Shown: in pieces, positions 8,982 to 18,632 of the stretch
Layout of the letters: every line of letters starts with the position of its first letter
Numbering within the stretch: the first letter of the stretch is position 1
From: CAYGOC01 sp964351495
Lineage (GTDB): Bacteria > Chlamydiota > Chlamydiia > Chlamydiales > SM23-39
Assembly (NCBI GenBank): GCA_964351495.1
Contig: CAYGOC010000013.1
Span: 1 to 60,090 of the forward strand
Reading direction: 5' to 3'
Length of the DNA stretch: 60,090 bases
Made by a program: the position numbers and the translations under genes
Notes under the pieces: model-generated
The model's input: only the letters and a program-made list of their open reading frames with translations
Told to the model about the DNA's origin: nothing
Database searches by the model: none

Positions 8982-11090
8982 ATGGAAAAGCAAACCAGAA
9001 GGCCTGATGTCAAGGAGAGGCTCCAAAAAGACAATTTAGGGTGGCGCCTTATAGTGGGTGTTTTTGCGATTTTTTTTTTGGCGATCTTTCTTCATTTTCG
9101 AGAAGCTAGGGTAGAGGTCTTAGAAATAGGGACCCACGCTTCCAAGTTTATTGTAAGTCAGGTGGACTTTGAGTTTCCCGATGAAGAGTCGACCATCCTT
9201 TTAAGGCAGAGCTCATTAGTGGAAGTGGGCCATATCTACAAGGTCAATGAAAGGCAGATTCGAGAGGTTCGCTTTGCTTTTGAAAACTATCTGATACAAA
9301 ACAGGAATAAAGAGTCTAAAAGCTCCTTTGAATCTTTATATAAGACAGCGGATGCTTTTGAGGACTTTTTATTAAAGACCAGATTTACAGACACTAAGAC
9401 CTTGCAGAGGCTAAAAGAGGTAGATATTGATACTTTTTTCTACCAGGTCTACGTTCCTGATCTTTTAGGAAAAGCGCAGAACCTACCCGATTCTATATGG
9501 AACCAAATAGAAGAAAAAGCAGAGAGTGAAGATGACTTAGACCCGGAGGCGCTCTCTTCGGTAATTCAGTTCTTTTACGAGAAAAAGTGGGTTTTAGAAG
9601 AAGATATTCAAATGCAAACACAGCTTAGACAGCTGATTCAGAAGAAAATCCCGGAAAAGTATACTCGCATTAAGGCTGGAACCAAAATTATCGATCAGGG
9701 CGAGAAGGTAACAAGCAGGCATGTGGCCATGCTTCAGTCAATGAAAAGCGCTATGAACGAAAATAGAAAACTAGGTTCTCCTATTTCTATTTTTTCAAGC
9801 TTTTTGTTTGCCTTTATTTTTGTGGCTTTAAGCGCTCTTTATTTTAAGATCAATCACCCGGAGCTTTTGGCTTCTTTTCAAAAGCTGGCTCTTTTGGTGA
9901 CTATTGTTATTTTTACGTTAATTTTTGCCAAATTGACCGAATACGTTTTGATCTCTAATACGGCGAAGATGATGGAGGCGATTCGGTATCCTTTGATTGT
10001 CCCTTTTTCTACTATTTTGATCTGTATTTTATTAAATGGGAGAATAGCTCTTTATGCTTCGAGCTTTTTAGCGATTATCCTATCGATTACACTTGCTGTA
10101 GATCATAGCCGGTTTTTAATTATGAATCTGGTTACTTCCTTGGTGGTCATTACTTGTACCAAGTCTTTGAGGAAGAGAAAGGAGGTCTTTGTAGTTTGTG
10201 CTAAGACCTACTTAAGTGCCGTGCCGGTTCTTTTTGCGTTTAATTTTGCAAGCTACACTATATGGAGTTCCTCTTTAGCTTGGGATTTATTTTCTGCTTT
10301 TATCTTCATGTTGATTAGCGCTATTTTAGTAGTGGGTCTTTTACCTGTTTTAGAGTCTCTTTTTAAAGTGATTACGGAGATGACGATTATGGAGTATATG
10401 GACCCTAATAATGAGCTTTTACGAAGGCTTACCTTTGAAATACCGGGTACTTATCAACACTGTCTTGTCTTGGGCAATCTAGCAGAGGCTATGGCACAAT
10501 CTATTGGAGCAGACGGCCTTTTTTGCAGAGTGGCTACTTTATATCACGATATTGGAAAGCTCAATAACCCCCAGTTTTTTACCGAAAACCAGCAGGGGGG
10601 AGTGAATATCCACCAGCTTCTTACCCCTTTAGAATCTGCTCAGGTGATTATCTCTCACGTAAAAGATGGGGAGATGTTGGCTAGAAAATATCGTCTTCCT
10701 CCTTCTTTTATTGATGTCATTAAAGAGCATCATGGAACCACCCTTGTCTACTATTTTTATTGCAAAGAGCTAGAGTTAAAAGGGGGCAATGAGAAAGAGG
10801 TAGAGTTAGAGAAGTTTCGCTATCCGGGACCCAAACCAAACACGAGAGAGTCTGCTATTATTATGATTGCAGATACGGTAGAGGCGGCCTCCCGTTCTCT
10901 TCCGGAGATTCAAGAAGAGAAAGTTCGAGATCTGGTAAATCGTCTCGTAAAAGAGAGGTTAGACGATGGACAGCTAGATGATTGTTCTTTAACGTTTAAA
11001 GAGTTGGGCATCATTAAAAACACACTTGTTAAGACCTTGATGCACACCTATCATGCAAGAATAAAATATCCTGAAAGAAAAGAAAAATAA
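8982..11090 (+). CDS. 7TM-HD membrane protein, probable c-di-AMP phosphodiesterase (PgpH/YqfF type)
   Basis: A 702-residue protein with one N-terminal membrane segment (about 24-42), a long extracytoplasmic domain (to about 255), a bundle of seven hydrophobic segments (about 265-470) and a cytoplasmic HD hydrolase domain (about 490-690). HD-domain metal ligands are visible in YQHCLVLGNLAEA, LYHDIGKLNNPQFF, IISHVKDG and IKEHHGT. This order is the 7TMR-HDED/PgpH architecture, known to hydrolyse cyclic di-AMP in Firmicutes. Chlamydiae make c-di-AMP, so turnover of that messenger is the likely role. AAAGGA lies just upstream of the ATG. The gene ends with a terminator-like hairpin before the convergent pgm-type gene. 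Confidence 0.87.
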   Translation: MEKQTRRPDVKERLQKDNLGWRLIVGVFAIFFLAIFLHFREARVEVLEIGTHASKFIVSQVDFEFPDEESTILLRQSSLVEVGHIYKVNERQIREVRFAFENYLIQNRNKESKSSFESLYKTADAFEDFLLKTRFTDTKTLQRLKEVDIDTFFYQVYVPDLLGKAQNLPDSIWNQIEEKAESEDDLDPEALSSVIQFFYEKKWVLEEDIQMQTQLRQLIQKKIPEKYTRIKAGTKIIDQGEKVTSRHVAMLQSMKSAMNENRKLGSPISIFSSFLFAFIFVALSALYFKINHPELLASFQKLALLVTIVIFTLIFAKLTEYVLISNTAKMMEAIRYPLIVPFSTILICILLNGRIALYASSFLAIILSITLAVDHSRFLIMNLVTSLVVITCTKSLRKRKEVFVVCAKTYLSAVPVLFAFNFASYTIWSSSLAWDLFSAFIFMLISAILVVGLLPVLESLFKVITEMTIMEYMDPNNELLRRLTFEIPGTYQHCLVLGNLAEAMAQSIGADGLFCRVATLYHDIGKLNNPQFFTENQQGGVNIHQLLTPLESAQVIISHVKDGEMLARKYRLPPSFIDVIKEHHGTTLVYYFYCKELELKGGNEKEVELEKFRYPGPKPNTRESAIIMIADTVEAASRSLPEIQEEKVRDLVNRLVKERLDDGQLDDCSLTFKELGIIKNTLVKTLMHTYHARIKYPERKEK

Positions 11091-11092
11091 GG

Positions 11093-12709
11093 CTAGGGTT
11101 TTCTTGAGAAAAACCCTTTTAGGCTTTTTAGATAAGAGTCACACTCTTTTATGGTAGAGATAAGGCTTTTTTTCTTTTGATTTCTTACGGCTAAATAGAT
11201 TTTCACCTTAGGTTCCGTTCCGGAAGGACGGATGACAATTTTTGTTTCATCTTCTAAATAAAAGCGTAAGACGTCAGAGGAGGGAAGGCCTGAAAAAGAG
11301 CTGTTTAAGTAGTCCTCCACAGAAGAGACTTTTTTTCCCAAGATAGAAGAGAAGGGTTTTTCTCGGATGTTTTTCATAAAAGAGGCCATTTCTTTCATCC
11401 CTTTTTCTCCTTGAGAAAAGGGAAGAGAGACTTGGGTTTCTCGAAACACACCAAACTGTTCGTATATTTCTAGAAGAAAGTCATAAAGCGTTTTTCCCCT
11501 TTCCTTGCAAAAAAGAGCCATTTCTGCGATAAGGCAGCTTCCTTGGACTCCATCTTTATCTCTTACGAAAGAAGAGAGCAAATAGCCTAAGGACTCTTCT
11601 ACTCCTAATATGTAGGTATATTCTTTGGTTTTTTCCCAAAGGGTGATTTTTTCGGCAATGTACTTAAATCCGGTTAACACTTCAAAACAGGTTTTGTGAA
11701 AAGAGCGAACTATGCAGTCGAAAAGATCTGTAGTTACAATGGTTTTTATAAAAGCGCTATTTTCAGGAAGAGAGGTACTGTTTTTTAACACATAGAAAAG
11801 GAGCATGCAAGCGATTTGGTTACCTGTGAAGTAGAAAGCTTTATTTTTGTGTCTGACTATAGCCGCAACTCTGTCTGCATCGGGATCATTTGCTAGAAGA
11901 AGATCTTTTTTCTTTTGTAGTAGTTCAGACACTCCCGGTAAAAGGGCCTCTTTATCTTCCGGATTGGGTTTTTTTGCAAAAGAAAAAAGAGGATCTATAG
12001 TGCACTGTTTTGTTACCAAAGAGGTGGAGGTAAAACCCCAAGAAACAAGTGCTTTGGGGGTTACTTCGCATCCGGCTCCGTGCATGCCGGTGTAGATAAT
12101 TTGTAAAGAAGATCCGATTTTTCTGTTTTTATCCAGCTGTAACGAGCTTTTTTGTAAGGCTTGTAAGTAGATCTTATCAAAAGAGGTAGGAATAGAGAAG
12201 AGAAGGGTTTTATTTAACTTCTTTTTTATCTGAGAAAAGGAAGAGATTTGTTCAATCTCTTTTATGATGTTTTTGTCATGAGGAGAGGTTATTTGTCTTC
12301 CTTTTTCCCAGTAGACTTTATAGCCGTTATATTCAGGAGGGTTATGAGAAGCGGTAATCATAACAGCCATTTGAGCCTCATAGTAGATAGTAGCAAAAGA
12401 GATCATGGGAGTAGGTCTTAGCCTGGAAAAGAGATATGCTTGAATCCCATTTGCAGAAAAAACGGCAGCTACCTCTTTGGCAAATCTCTTGGAGTTTTTT
12501 CGGTTGTCGTATCCTATGACTACGGTACACTTTTTCTTAGGAAACTCTTTATATAGGTAGTTAGCAAGGGCCTGGGTAATGCGGTAAATAGTTACTAGGT
12601 TAAATTCTCCTGCTTTTTCTCCCATTACGGCCCGAATACCTCCGGTTCCGAAAGAGGGAGTGTTTTGAAATAGGGCATCTTTTGAAGGGGTCTTGTTGGA
12701 GGTACTCAT
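11093..12709 (-). CDS. Phosphoglucomutase/phosphomannomutase family enzyme
   Basis: A 538-residue alpha-D-phosphohexomutase. The catalytic phosphoserine loop is TASHNPPEYNGYKVYW (about 115-130). The metal-binding loop is DPDADR (about 277-282). The sugar-binding loop is GVEESLGYL, and the phosphate-binding loop near the C terminus is RPSGTEPKVKIYL. All four active-site loops are present, so it should be active, interconverting hexose 1- and 6-phosphates (glucose or mannose). Chlamydiae use such enzymes for glycogen and LPS precursors. The N terminus FGTGGIRAVMG is typical of phosphoglucomutases of the PgcA type. Confidence 0.9.
   Translation of the reverse strand: MSTSNKTPSKDALFQNTPSFGTGGIRAVMGEKAGEFNLVTIYRITQALANYLYKEFPKKKCTVVIGYDNRKNSKRFAKEVAAVFSANGIQAYLFSRLRPTPMISFATIYYEAQMAVMITASHNPPEYNGYKVYWEKGRQITSPHDKNIIKEIEQISSFSQIKKKLNKTLLFSIPTSFDKIYLQALQKSSLQLDKNRKIGSSLQIIYTGMHGAGCEVTPKALVSWGFTSTSLVTKQCTIDPLFSFAKKPNPEDKEALLPGVSELLQKKKDLLLANDPDADRVAAIVRHKNKAFYFTGNQIACMLLFYVLKNSTSLPENSAFIKTIVTTDLFDCIVRSFHKTCFEVLTGFKYIAEKITLWEKTKEYTYILGVEESLGYLLSSFVRDKDGVQGSCLIAEMALFCKERGKTLYDFLLEIYEQFGVFRETQVSLPFSQGEKGMKEMASFMKNIREKPFSSILGKKVSSVEDYLNSSFSGLPSSDVLRFYLEDETKIVIRPSGTEPKVKIYLAVRNQKKKSLISTIKECDSYLKSLKGFFSRKP
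11095..11121 (+). terminator. Rho-independent terminator of the 7TM-HD gene
   Basis: AGGGTTTT (11095-11102) pairs with AAAACCCT (11110-11117) across a 7-base loop and runs into a T tract. It lies inside the last codons of the convergent phosphohexomutase gene. Confidence 0.6.
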
Positions 12710-12948
12710 ACAGGAATCCTTATACAGTATAGAAAAAAATTAGGAAATCTCTTTTTCGATAAAAATAGGGCCATACGAATTACTAAAAAAAATATTATAA
12801 ACCTACAAAGCGCTAAGGTCTATAATAAAGCAGTTTAGTTGGTTAAATTAAAATAAAATTTATTTTTTGATATAAACAAAAACTTTCGTGTTTATATAGA
12901 TTTTTAATAGGTTTTAAGATAAAATACCCCTAAAAAATTGGGAAATCT

Positions 12949-14808
12949 ATGTATTTTATTTCTTTAATGACGCCTAATATAAAGAACGATTCTATTGAGG
13001 CTGTAGGTTATTTACAATCTCCTAAAAAAAGCTATCAAATCATAAGCCTTACTCAAGAAGAGTTAACCCTACAGGAAAAAAGGCTTATAGACTCTTTTTT
13101 GTATCTTATTTGTGAGGTAGGGTTACGGATAGCCGGAATTTTTGGTAAACAGATCCAAAATCCCTATGAGTTTTATTCTGTGGAGGAGATTTTAGAGGTT
13201 CATCTAAAAAAAATAGAAGAAGTTGAAGACATCGCCAAATTAGACAGTTTTGTTAATAATTTTGACCAAGAAATATACAAAGGTTTTACTCCAAATTTAT
13301 CACTCATTAAAAGTAAGATTTCTTTTTTAAAGAAGAAACAGGAAGAAGAATTAATATTACAAAGAAAAGAAGAAGAAATAGAAGCTAAAAATCAATCATT
13401 AAGAGACGCTTTTTTGGAGGCTAGGAATACAAGAGGAGCTTATAAACCAGAGGTCAGTATTAAGAGCTTGCCTGAGACTTCTAAGATAAATAAACAATTG
13501 AATCATAAGATAAATGAACAATTGAAACAGCTACATCTAAAGAGAAGCCGAGGACAGGCTTTCCAACAAAAACAAGTAGAACCTTCTAATTCACAATCTT
13601 CGTTACAACAAACAGGCCCTGTACAGAATCAGCCAAAGAAAGAGGAAGTAGACTTACAAGCTCTTGCTAAAAAGTATCAAGAAACAACAAAGAAGACTTT
13701 AGAAGAAAAACAAGCTTTTAAGGGGGAAAGACTTTCTGGCCAGGGAAAAAACCTATTCTACTCTGCTAAAATGCGTTTTATACAGATGCTTGTAGAAAAG
13801 AGAGGGGTTGATGGAGAAAAAATCAAAACAGTGATGGACCTTTTTTCTCGAGAAATACCTTATAGTGATACTTTTGCTGAGAGAATCTTGGCCTTGTATA
13901 CCACTTTTTGTTTTATTGAAGAACATGGGCTCATAGAGTCTTTTGAAAATAGACAAGAATTAGAAGAAAGCGAGTTTTATAAGCTTATATATGCTTCGTA
14001 TGTTTTGGAGTTTAAAGACTCTAAGCTGAACTTAGAGGAGTTGAATAAATTTAGCAAGCAACTCTTACAAGCTTTAGCAGGTAGGAATATAAAAGCCATT
14101 TTTACATGCATAGAAACGTACGTAAATGGAGAAAACGAACTCCTTACGAAGTCTTTTCAAAGAAAGCTAAAAGCCGTGTCTCTTTTAGAAAGTGTTCGAA
14201 AATCATTTTTTTCTTCAGAGGATTTTACAGAAGAAGAGATTCTAGAATTAGTTTCTTTAGAAAAGCTTGCTGCCGTACATCCCTATTTTCAAAGAATATA
14301 CGATATAAATTTGCTGGAAAAAAGGCTTGAAGCTACTGTGGAAGTATGGAATTCAGAAGACGATGACCTAGGCCAAAAGTATGAATCCTTACAAATCTTT
14401 ATTGATGCATTCTATGCATTAGCTTTAGAAACCTTTTTAAAGGGAAAAGGGGAGGAAGATAACGCTTCCTTTCAACAATATTGTAGAGATTTTTTTGGCT
14501 CTTTCTATACTGATTTTAGCCTTAAAATGAGTCAATTAAATGATCAAATCCAAAACAAGACGCCTTCATTTCGGTATATAGATTCTACAACCACCCCTTG
14601 GATAGCTACCTTAAAAAATTTAACTTCCATAGATGGGGGTAATAAACTCCAAACGGTTTTTTCTTGTTTTGGTATAGAAGTTAAGCTTCATAGTGAGAAT
14701 GATGGATTTGTAGCTCCTATTTTAGATTGGCAAAATAGGGGATTTCAAGAAGAACAGGATGAAATACTTGCACGGGAGCTTTTTGAACAGCAGCTTCAAG
14801 AAGAATAA
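12949..14808 (+). CDS. Large lineage-specific protein with coiled coil
   Basis: A 619-residue protein I do not recognise. Residues about 125-160 form a highly charged coiled coil (KKKQEEELILQRKEEEIE), followed by a Gln- and Lys-rich linker (about 165-260) and a large all-helical C-terminal region. There is no signal peptide and no membrane segment. A second in-frame ATG at 12967 could be the true start. A 240-bp AT-rich stretch separates it from the divergent mutase gene and probably holds both promoters. The composition (charged coiled coil plus low-complexity linker) is common among chlamydial host-interacting or scaffold proteins. That is an analogy, not an assignment. Confidence 0.75.
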   Translation: MYFISLMTPNIKNDSIEAVGYLQSPKKSYQIISLTQEELTLQEKRLIDSFLYLICEVGLRIAGIFGKQIQNPYEFYSVEEILEVHLKKIEEVEDIAKLDSFVNNFDQEIYKGFTPNLSLIKSKISFLKKKQEEELILQRKEEEIEAKNQSLRDAFLEARNTRGAYKPEVSIKSLPETSKINKQLNHKINEQLKQLHLKRSRGQAFQQKQVEPSNSQSSLQQTGPVQNQPKKEEVDLQALAKKYQETTKKTLEEKQAFKGERLSGQGKNLFYSAKMRFIQMLVEKRGVDGEKIKTVMDLFSREIPYSDTFAERILALYTTFCFIEEHGLIESFENRQELEESEFYKLIYASYVLEFKDSKLNLEELNKFSKQLLQALAGRNIKAIFTCIETYVNGENELLTKSFQRKLKAVSLLESVRKSFFSSEDFTEEEILELVSLEKLAAVHPYFQRIYDINLLEKRLEATVEVWNSEDDDLGQKYESLQIFIDAFYALALETFLKGKGEEDNASFQQYCRDFFGSFYTDFSLKMSQLNDQIQNKTPSFRYIDSTTTPWIATLKNLTSIDGGNKLQTVFSCFGIEVKLHSENDGFVAPILDWQNRGFQEEQDEILARELFEQQLQEE

Positions 14809-14876
14809 CCCCATTTGTTCTAATCAAACAAGATAGTTGACCTTTACAGCATAGCTCCATTACGCTAAACGCTATT

Positions 14877-15824
14877 ATGAAAAAAATAGCTGTTTTTTGC
14901 GCAGAAGGGTTGGGAGACTCTTTAATGATGATGGTGGCCTCTTGTGCCTACCAAAAAAAAGGGTATGACGTTACCACGTTTTCCAACCAGATGCCCTATT
15001 TCTCAGACTGGTTTCCCGGATTTACCTTTCGAAAAAAACCTCCCTTAGAAGACTTTGAAGCGGTTTTAGCTCCTTTTGATATAGTTATCCTGCAACATGA
15101 AAACTCTCCCAAAGCAAAGAGAGTATATGAACTGGGAAGGGAGAAAAAGCATTTCGAAGTGATCTCTTTTTATAATAACTATAGAAAGCAAAAACACTAT
15201 CCGATAAGAGAGGGGCTCGACTTCGCCTTTGATGAGAAAAAACCCATGGTGGAAAATGTCTCTATTTCTCTGCAAAAGCTTTTAGATACCTCTAGCTCTT
15301 TTACCGAAATAGGAATGGAGATTCCGAAAACTTTAGTTCCTAGAAAACAGAAAAAACGGGTAGTTATTCACCCCACTTCTAGCTCTTTTGTGAAGAACTG
15401 GCTTCCCCAAAAATTTATAAAGCTGGCCAAATCTTTAAAGAAAAGGGGCTTTGAGCCGGTTTTTTCTTTGAAAAAAGAGGAAGAAGCCCCTTTTTTACCT
15501 GCTTTAGAAGAGGGGATTTCCATAGCCAGTTCCCAAACTTTAGGGGAACTAGCCTCTCTTTTATATGAATCAGGCTATTTTATAGGGAATGACTCAGGCC
15601 CTGCCCATTTAGCCTCTTATTTGCAGATACCTTCTTTGGTAATAGCCCATTCGAAAAGAGGTATTACCCACTGGAGGCCCGGTTGGAAAGAGGCCGTTAT
15701 CATCCTTCCTCCTGATTGGGTGCCCAACATTAAGGGGATGCGTTTTCGGGATGACTTTTGGGCCCACTTGATCTTTACAAGAGGAGTTTTAAAGGCCTTT
15801 GAGAAAAAGGTATGCACTCTCTAG
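14877..15824 (+). CDS. Glycosyltransferase family 9 (heptosyltransferase-like)
   Basis: A 315-residue GT-B enzyme of the lipopolysaccharide heptosyltransferase family. The N domain starts with a nucleotide-fold strand and the motif GLGDSLMMMVA, the counterpart of GDxxxxTP in heptosyltransferases. The C domain has VVIHPTSSS (about 158-166), the QTLGELASLL helix and the donor-binding signature GNDSGPAHLASYL (about 236-248). Expected role: transfer of a heptose or related sugar to the LPS core at the inner membrane. The N-terminal half is divergent, so donor and acceptor are open. Confidence 0.82.
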   Translation: MKKIAVFCAEGLGDSLMMMVASCAYQKKGYDVTTFSNQMPYFSDWFPGFTFRKKPPLEDFEAVLAPFDIVILQHENSPKAKRVYELGREKKHFEVISFYNNYRKQKHYPIREGLDFAFDEKKPMVENVSISLQKLLDTSSSFTEIGMEIPKTLVPRKQKKRVVIHPTSSSFVKNWLPQKFIKLAKSLKKRGFEPVFSLKKEEEAPFLPALEEGISIASSQTLGELASLLYESGYFIGNDSGPAHLASYLQIPSLVIAHSKRGITHWRPGWKEAVIILPPDWVPNIKGMRFRDDFWAHLIFTRGVLKAFEKKVCTL

Positions 15825-15885
15825 ATAAGATTTGCTATCTTTTACCTTTCTTTACTATATTGACCCAAAAGGAGCCTTTACTATC

Positions 15886-16149
15886 ATGAAAGACGAAGCT
15901 CATCATATGAAGCATCTTAATAAGAAAGTGTTACAAAAAGCAGAAGGAAAAGAAGGAGATGTCTCTTGGGAAAAAAGCTTCCGGAAACCTCTTACTCAAG
16001 AGCAAGAGAAAAAACAGAAAAAAGCAAGACTCAAGAAGCTAAAAAACAAAAAAATACCCCATCCCGATAGTCCGGAAGAGCAAAATAAAAAAAGAAAGAA
16101 ACAGATCTCTTTTCATAGAAGTAAACAAGAGCAACATCCCAAAAGATGA
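15886..16149 (+). CDS. Small, extremely basic charged protein
   Basis: The ATG at 15886, preceded by AAAAGGAG, is preferred over a longer open frame from 15832. It gives 87 residues, about half Lys, Arg, Glu or Gln, with runs such as KKQKKARLKKLKNKK. No fold or family recognised. It could be a nucleic-acid-binding or ribosome-associated factor because of its charge, but this is only a guess. Its stop overlaps the next gene in an ATGA junction, so it is probably translated with the metallophosphoesterase gene. Confidence 0.6.
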   Translation: MKDEAHHMKHLNKKVLQKAEGKEGDVSWEKSFRKPLTQEQEKKQKKARLKKLKNKKIPHPDSPEEQNKKRKKQISFHRSKQEQHPKR

Positions 16150-17024
16150 ATTCTTTTTCCATAGCCCACATCTCCGATCTTCATTTCGGAAAGTTTTGTT
16201 TGAACCCTTTGCAGTTTTTTTCCAAAAGGTGGGTAGGGAATCTTAATTTTCTATTTAATAGAAGAAAGTCCTTCTCAGTAGAGGGATTGGACGCTTTTAT
16301 CGATTTTTTACAAGAAAAAGGGTTTCAGAAGGTTTTTATTACAGGAGACTTTTCTACGACCGGAAGAAGAGAAGAGTTTTCGGAAGGAAAAATTTTTTGT
16401 GAAAAGCTAGAAAAAAAGGGGCTTTCTCCTTTATGTATCCCGGGAAATCACGACTATTACACGAAAGAAAATGAAAGAGAAAAAGAGTTTTATACTTTTT
16501 TGCAAAACCCCAAAGCTTCTTTTTTTTCTTTAAAAGAGGATGGAATAGAGCTCACTCCTCTTTGTGGCCCATTTTGGGTTTTAGCGTTAGATACCTGCTT
16601 TGCTACTTCTTTGTTTTCGGCAAAAGGTCTTTTTTCAGAAAAAATAGAAAAAAAACTAGAAGAGGCTTTGTCTTTAGTTCCTGAAGGGGCCAAGATAATA
16701 ATGCTCAATCACTTTCCGCTGTTTTGTAATGATACGGAAAGTAAAGCTTTGATAAGAAGAGAAGCATTGCAAAAAATTTTACAGAAAAACCAAATGGTAG
16801 CTTTGTATTTATCAGGTCATACCCATAGAAGCGCCGTAGCAGATTTACGAGAGAGGGGTTGGCCTATCTTGATAAATGCAGGTAGCCTCACTTACAAAAA
16901 GAGAAGTTCCTTCAATGCTATCCACTTTTCAGAAGAGAGCATTGAAGTAGAGGTCTTCGAAAAAAAAGAAGCTTGGGAAGTTGTTAGAAAAGATCGCTTT
17001 TCTCTACTTAAACCAAGCATCTAA
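16146..17024 (+). CDS. Calcineurin-like metallophosphoesterase
   Basis: A 292-residue protein with the five metallophosphoesterase blocks in order: ISDLHFG (about 8-14), FITGDFS (about 64-70), IPGNHDYY (about 98-105), MLNHFP (about 186-191) and SGHTHRS (about 218-224). These supply the dinuclear metal ligands and the catalytic histidine. The family covers phosphatases, nucleotide-sugar pyrophosphatases (LpxH-like) and cyclic nucleotide phosphodiesterases, so the substrate is not determined. It follows a GT9 gene and a small basic gene on the same strand. Its end overlaps the convergent symporter gene by 21 bp. Confidence 0.87.
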   Translation: MNSFSIAHISDLHFGKFCLNPLQFFSKRWVGNLNFLFNRRKSFSVEGLDAFIDFLQEKGFQKVFITGDFSTTGRREEFSEGKIFCEKLEKKGLSPLCIPGNHDYYTKENEREKEFYTFLQNPKASFFSLKEDGIELTPLCGPFWVLALDTCFATSLFSAKGLFSEKIEKKLEEALSLVPEGAKIIMLNHFPLFCNDTESKALIRREALQKILQKNQMVALYLSGHTHRSAVADLRERGWPILINAGSLTYKKRSSFNAIHFSEESIEVEVFEKKEAWEVVRKDRFSLLKPSI

Positions 17025-18383
17025 ATCGATAATACCCGCCCTTTGTAGTAAGATCAAAAAGATGGCTAAAGGGGCGAGCCACTTAGTAAAGAAAAACCAT
17101 ACAGAAAACATCTTTCCAAATCGGCTTCCTTGGCAAAATTCCTTATAACAATCTTTAGCGCCCACTTTCCAACCTAAAAACAAGGCTACGAAAAGTCCTG
17201 AAAAAGGAAGAAGCCATTCTGCCACTAGGTCCACAATCGTGGCAAAAAAGGTTTTTCCATAGATTAAGGTCCAATCAGGAAAAAGAGCTTGTGATCCCGA
17301 TAAAGCAGATGGAATCCCAAAAATAAAACCGGCTAATACGGTAAGCCAAACCGATTTTTTTCGGCTCCATCCAAGCATATCCATAAAGTTTGCTGTGATT
17401 ACCTCAATTAAGGCTACGTTAGAGGTGAGCCCTGTGAATACAAGCAAAACAAAAAAAGTAGTGGATAAGATTAATGCTCCTGGAAGCTGGGCAAAAAGAA
17501 CTGGAAGGGTTTTAAAAACAAGTCCAAATCCTCCTTGAGGAGGAAGATTAAAAGTAAAGATAATAGGAAAAATCATCAAAGCAGCAGCAACCGATACGAT
17601 AAGGTTCATAGAGCTTACAATTAAGGCTGTTTTGGGGATGTCTTCTGTATGTTTCATGTAGCTACCGTAGGTAAGCATAATCCCTTGTCCCAAACTCAGT
17701 GTGAAAAAAGCCATTCCTAAAGCTTCCAAAACGCCGGAAGCTTTTAGCTTAGAAATGTCCGGGTAAAAGATAAAATGGAAAGCCTCTTTAAAACCGCTTA
17801 AAGTGAGGCTGTATAAAAGAAGCGCTACTAAGAGAACCAGTAAAGCAGAAGTTAAAATACGGCTCCAAAACTCAATTCCTTGGCGCACCCCTTTTAATAC
17901 TACCCCCGCAGAGATAAGTAAAAATGCAGCCTGCCAAAATAGGTTTATTCCGCTTGCTTTGTATAAAACATCAAACACTCCCGCAATTTCTTGAGAGGTC
18001 TTGCCTATGTAAAATTGGTTTAAAGACATGAAAACATAGTTAAGGCCCCATCCTGCTACCACACAGTAGTAAGATAAGATTAGAAAAGAGACAGAAACGG
18101 AGAGCCATCCGGCAAGTTTCCAGCCTTCTGTTTTCGGGGCAAGTTTTTGAAATACCCCTACAGCACCTTTTTGGGCTTTTCTTCCTAGAACCAGCTCTGC
18201 TATGAAGACAGGAGTTCCTATAAAGGCTGTAAAAATCAAAAATAAAATAACAAAAAGACCGCCCCCATTTTGTCCTGTCATGTAGGGAAATTGCCATAAA
18301 GTTCCCAACCCGATAGCAGACCCTGCTGCAGCCATAACGAAGCCAAAAGTAGAAGCCCAATGTTCTCTCTTTTCTGTTTCCAT
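17004..18383 (-). CDS. Sodium-dependent transporter of the neurotransmitter:sodium symporter (NSS) family
   Basis: A 459-residue membrane protein with about 11-12 hydrophobic helices. The N-terminal NSS signature is intact: GSAIGLGTLWQFPYMTGQNG lines the unwound part of TM1 where sodium and substrate bind. FFTLSLGQGIMLTYGSYM corresponds to TM6. LeuT-type members import amino acids with sodium, which suits an intracellular bacterium that depends on host amino acids. Prokaryotic members are usually 440-510 residues, so length is normal. Substrate cannot be read from the sequence. Confidence 0.92.
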   Translation of the reverse strand: METEKREHWASTFGFVMAAAGSAIGLGTLWQFPYMTGQNGGGLFVILFLIFTAFIGTPVFIAELVLGRKAQKGAVGVFQKLAPKTEGWKLAGWLSVSVSFLILSYYCVVAGWGLNYVFMSLNQFYIGKTSQEIAGVFDVLYKASGINLFWQAAFLLISAGVVLKGVRQGIEFWSRILTSALLVLLVALLLYSLTLSGFKEAFHFIFYPDISKLKASGVLEALGMAFFTLSLGQGIMLTYGSYMKHTEDIPKTALIVSSMNLIVSVAAALMIFPIIFTFNLPPQGGFGLVFKTLPVLFAQLPGALILSTTFFVLLVFTGLTSNVALIEVITANFMDMLGWSRKKSVWLTVLAGFIFGIPSALSGSQALFPDWTLIYGKTFFATIVDLVAEWLLPFSGLFVALFLGWKVGAKDCYKEFCQGSRFGKMFSVWFFFTKWLAPLAIFLILLQRAGIIDLDAWFK

Positions 18384-18632
18384 ATAAAATCCCAGGTAAA
18401 TCTTACAAAAGTTCTTGGAAAAATCCTAAAGATCTTTTCTTTTTAAGGGAAGAGCTTTGCAAGATCCTTTGTTAGACAAAATTTTTTATTAGCTTTAAAA
18501 TGGCTCCCCATTTCAATAGGGCCTTTTAAGGAAGAAAATATTTTTGCAGACTTTGTCTGTTCTTCTATGGAGATTGCATAGAGCTTCTACAAGCATTTTT
18601 TTGAAGCATAGGAGGTATAAAAACCCTGTTTT

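Noticed and set aside
18040..18360. 106-codon ORF in the symporter region
   Set aside because: It is a shadow on the same strand in another frame of the NSS transporter gene, which has clear family motifs.
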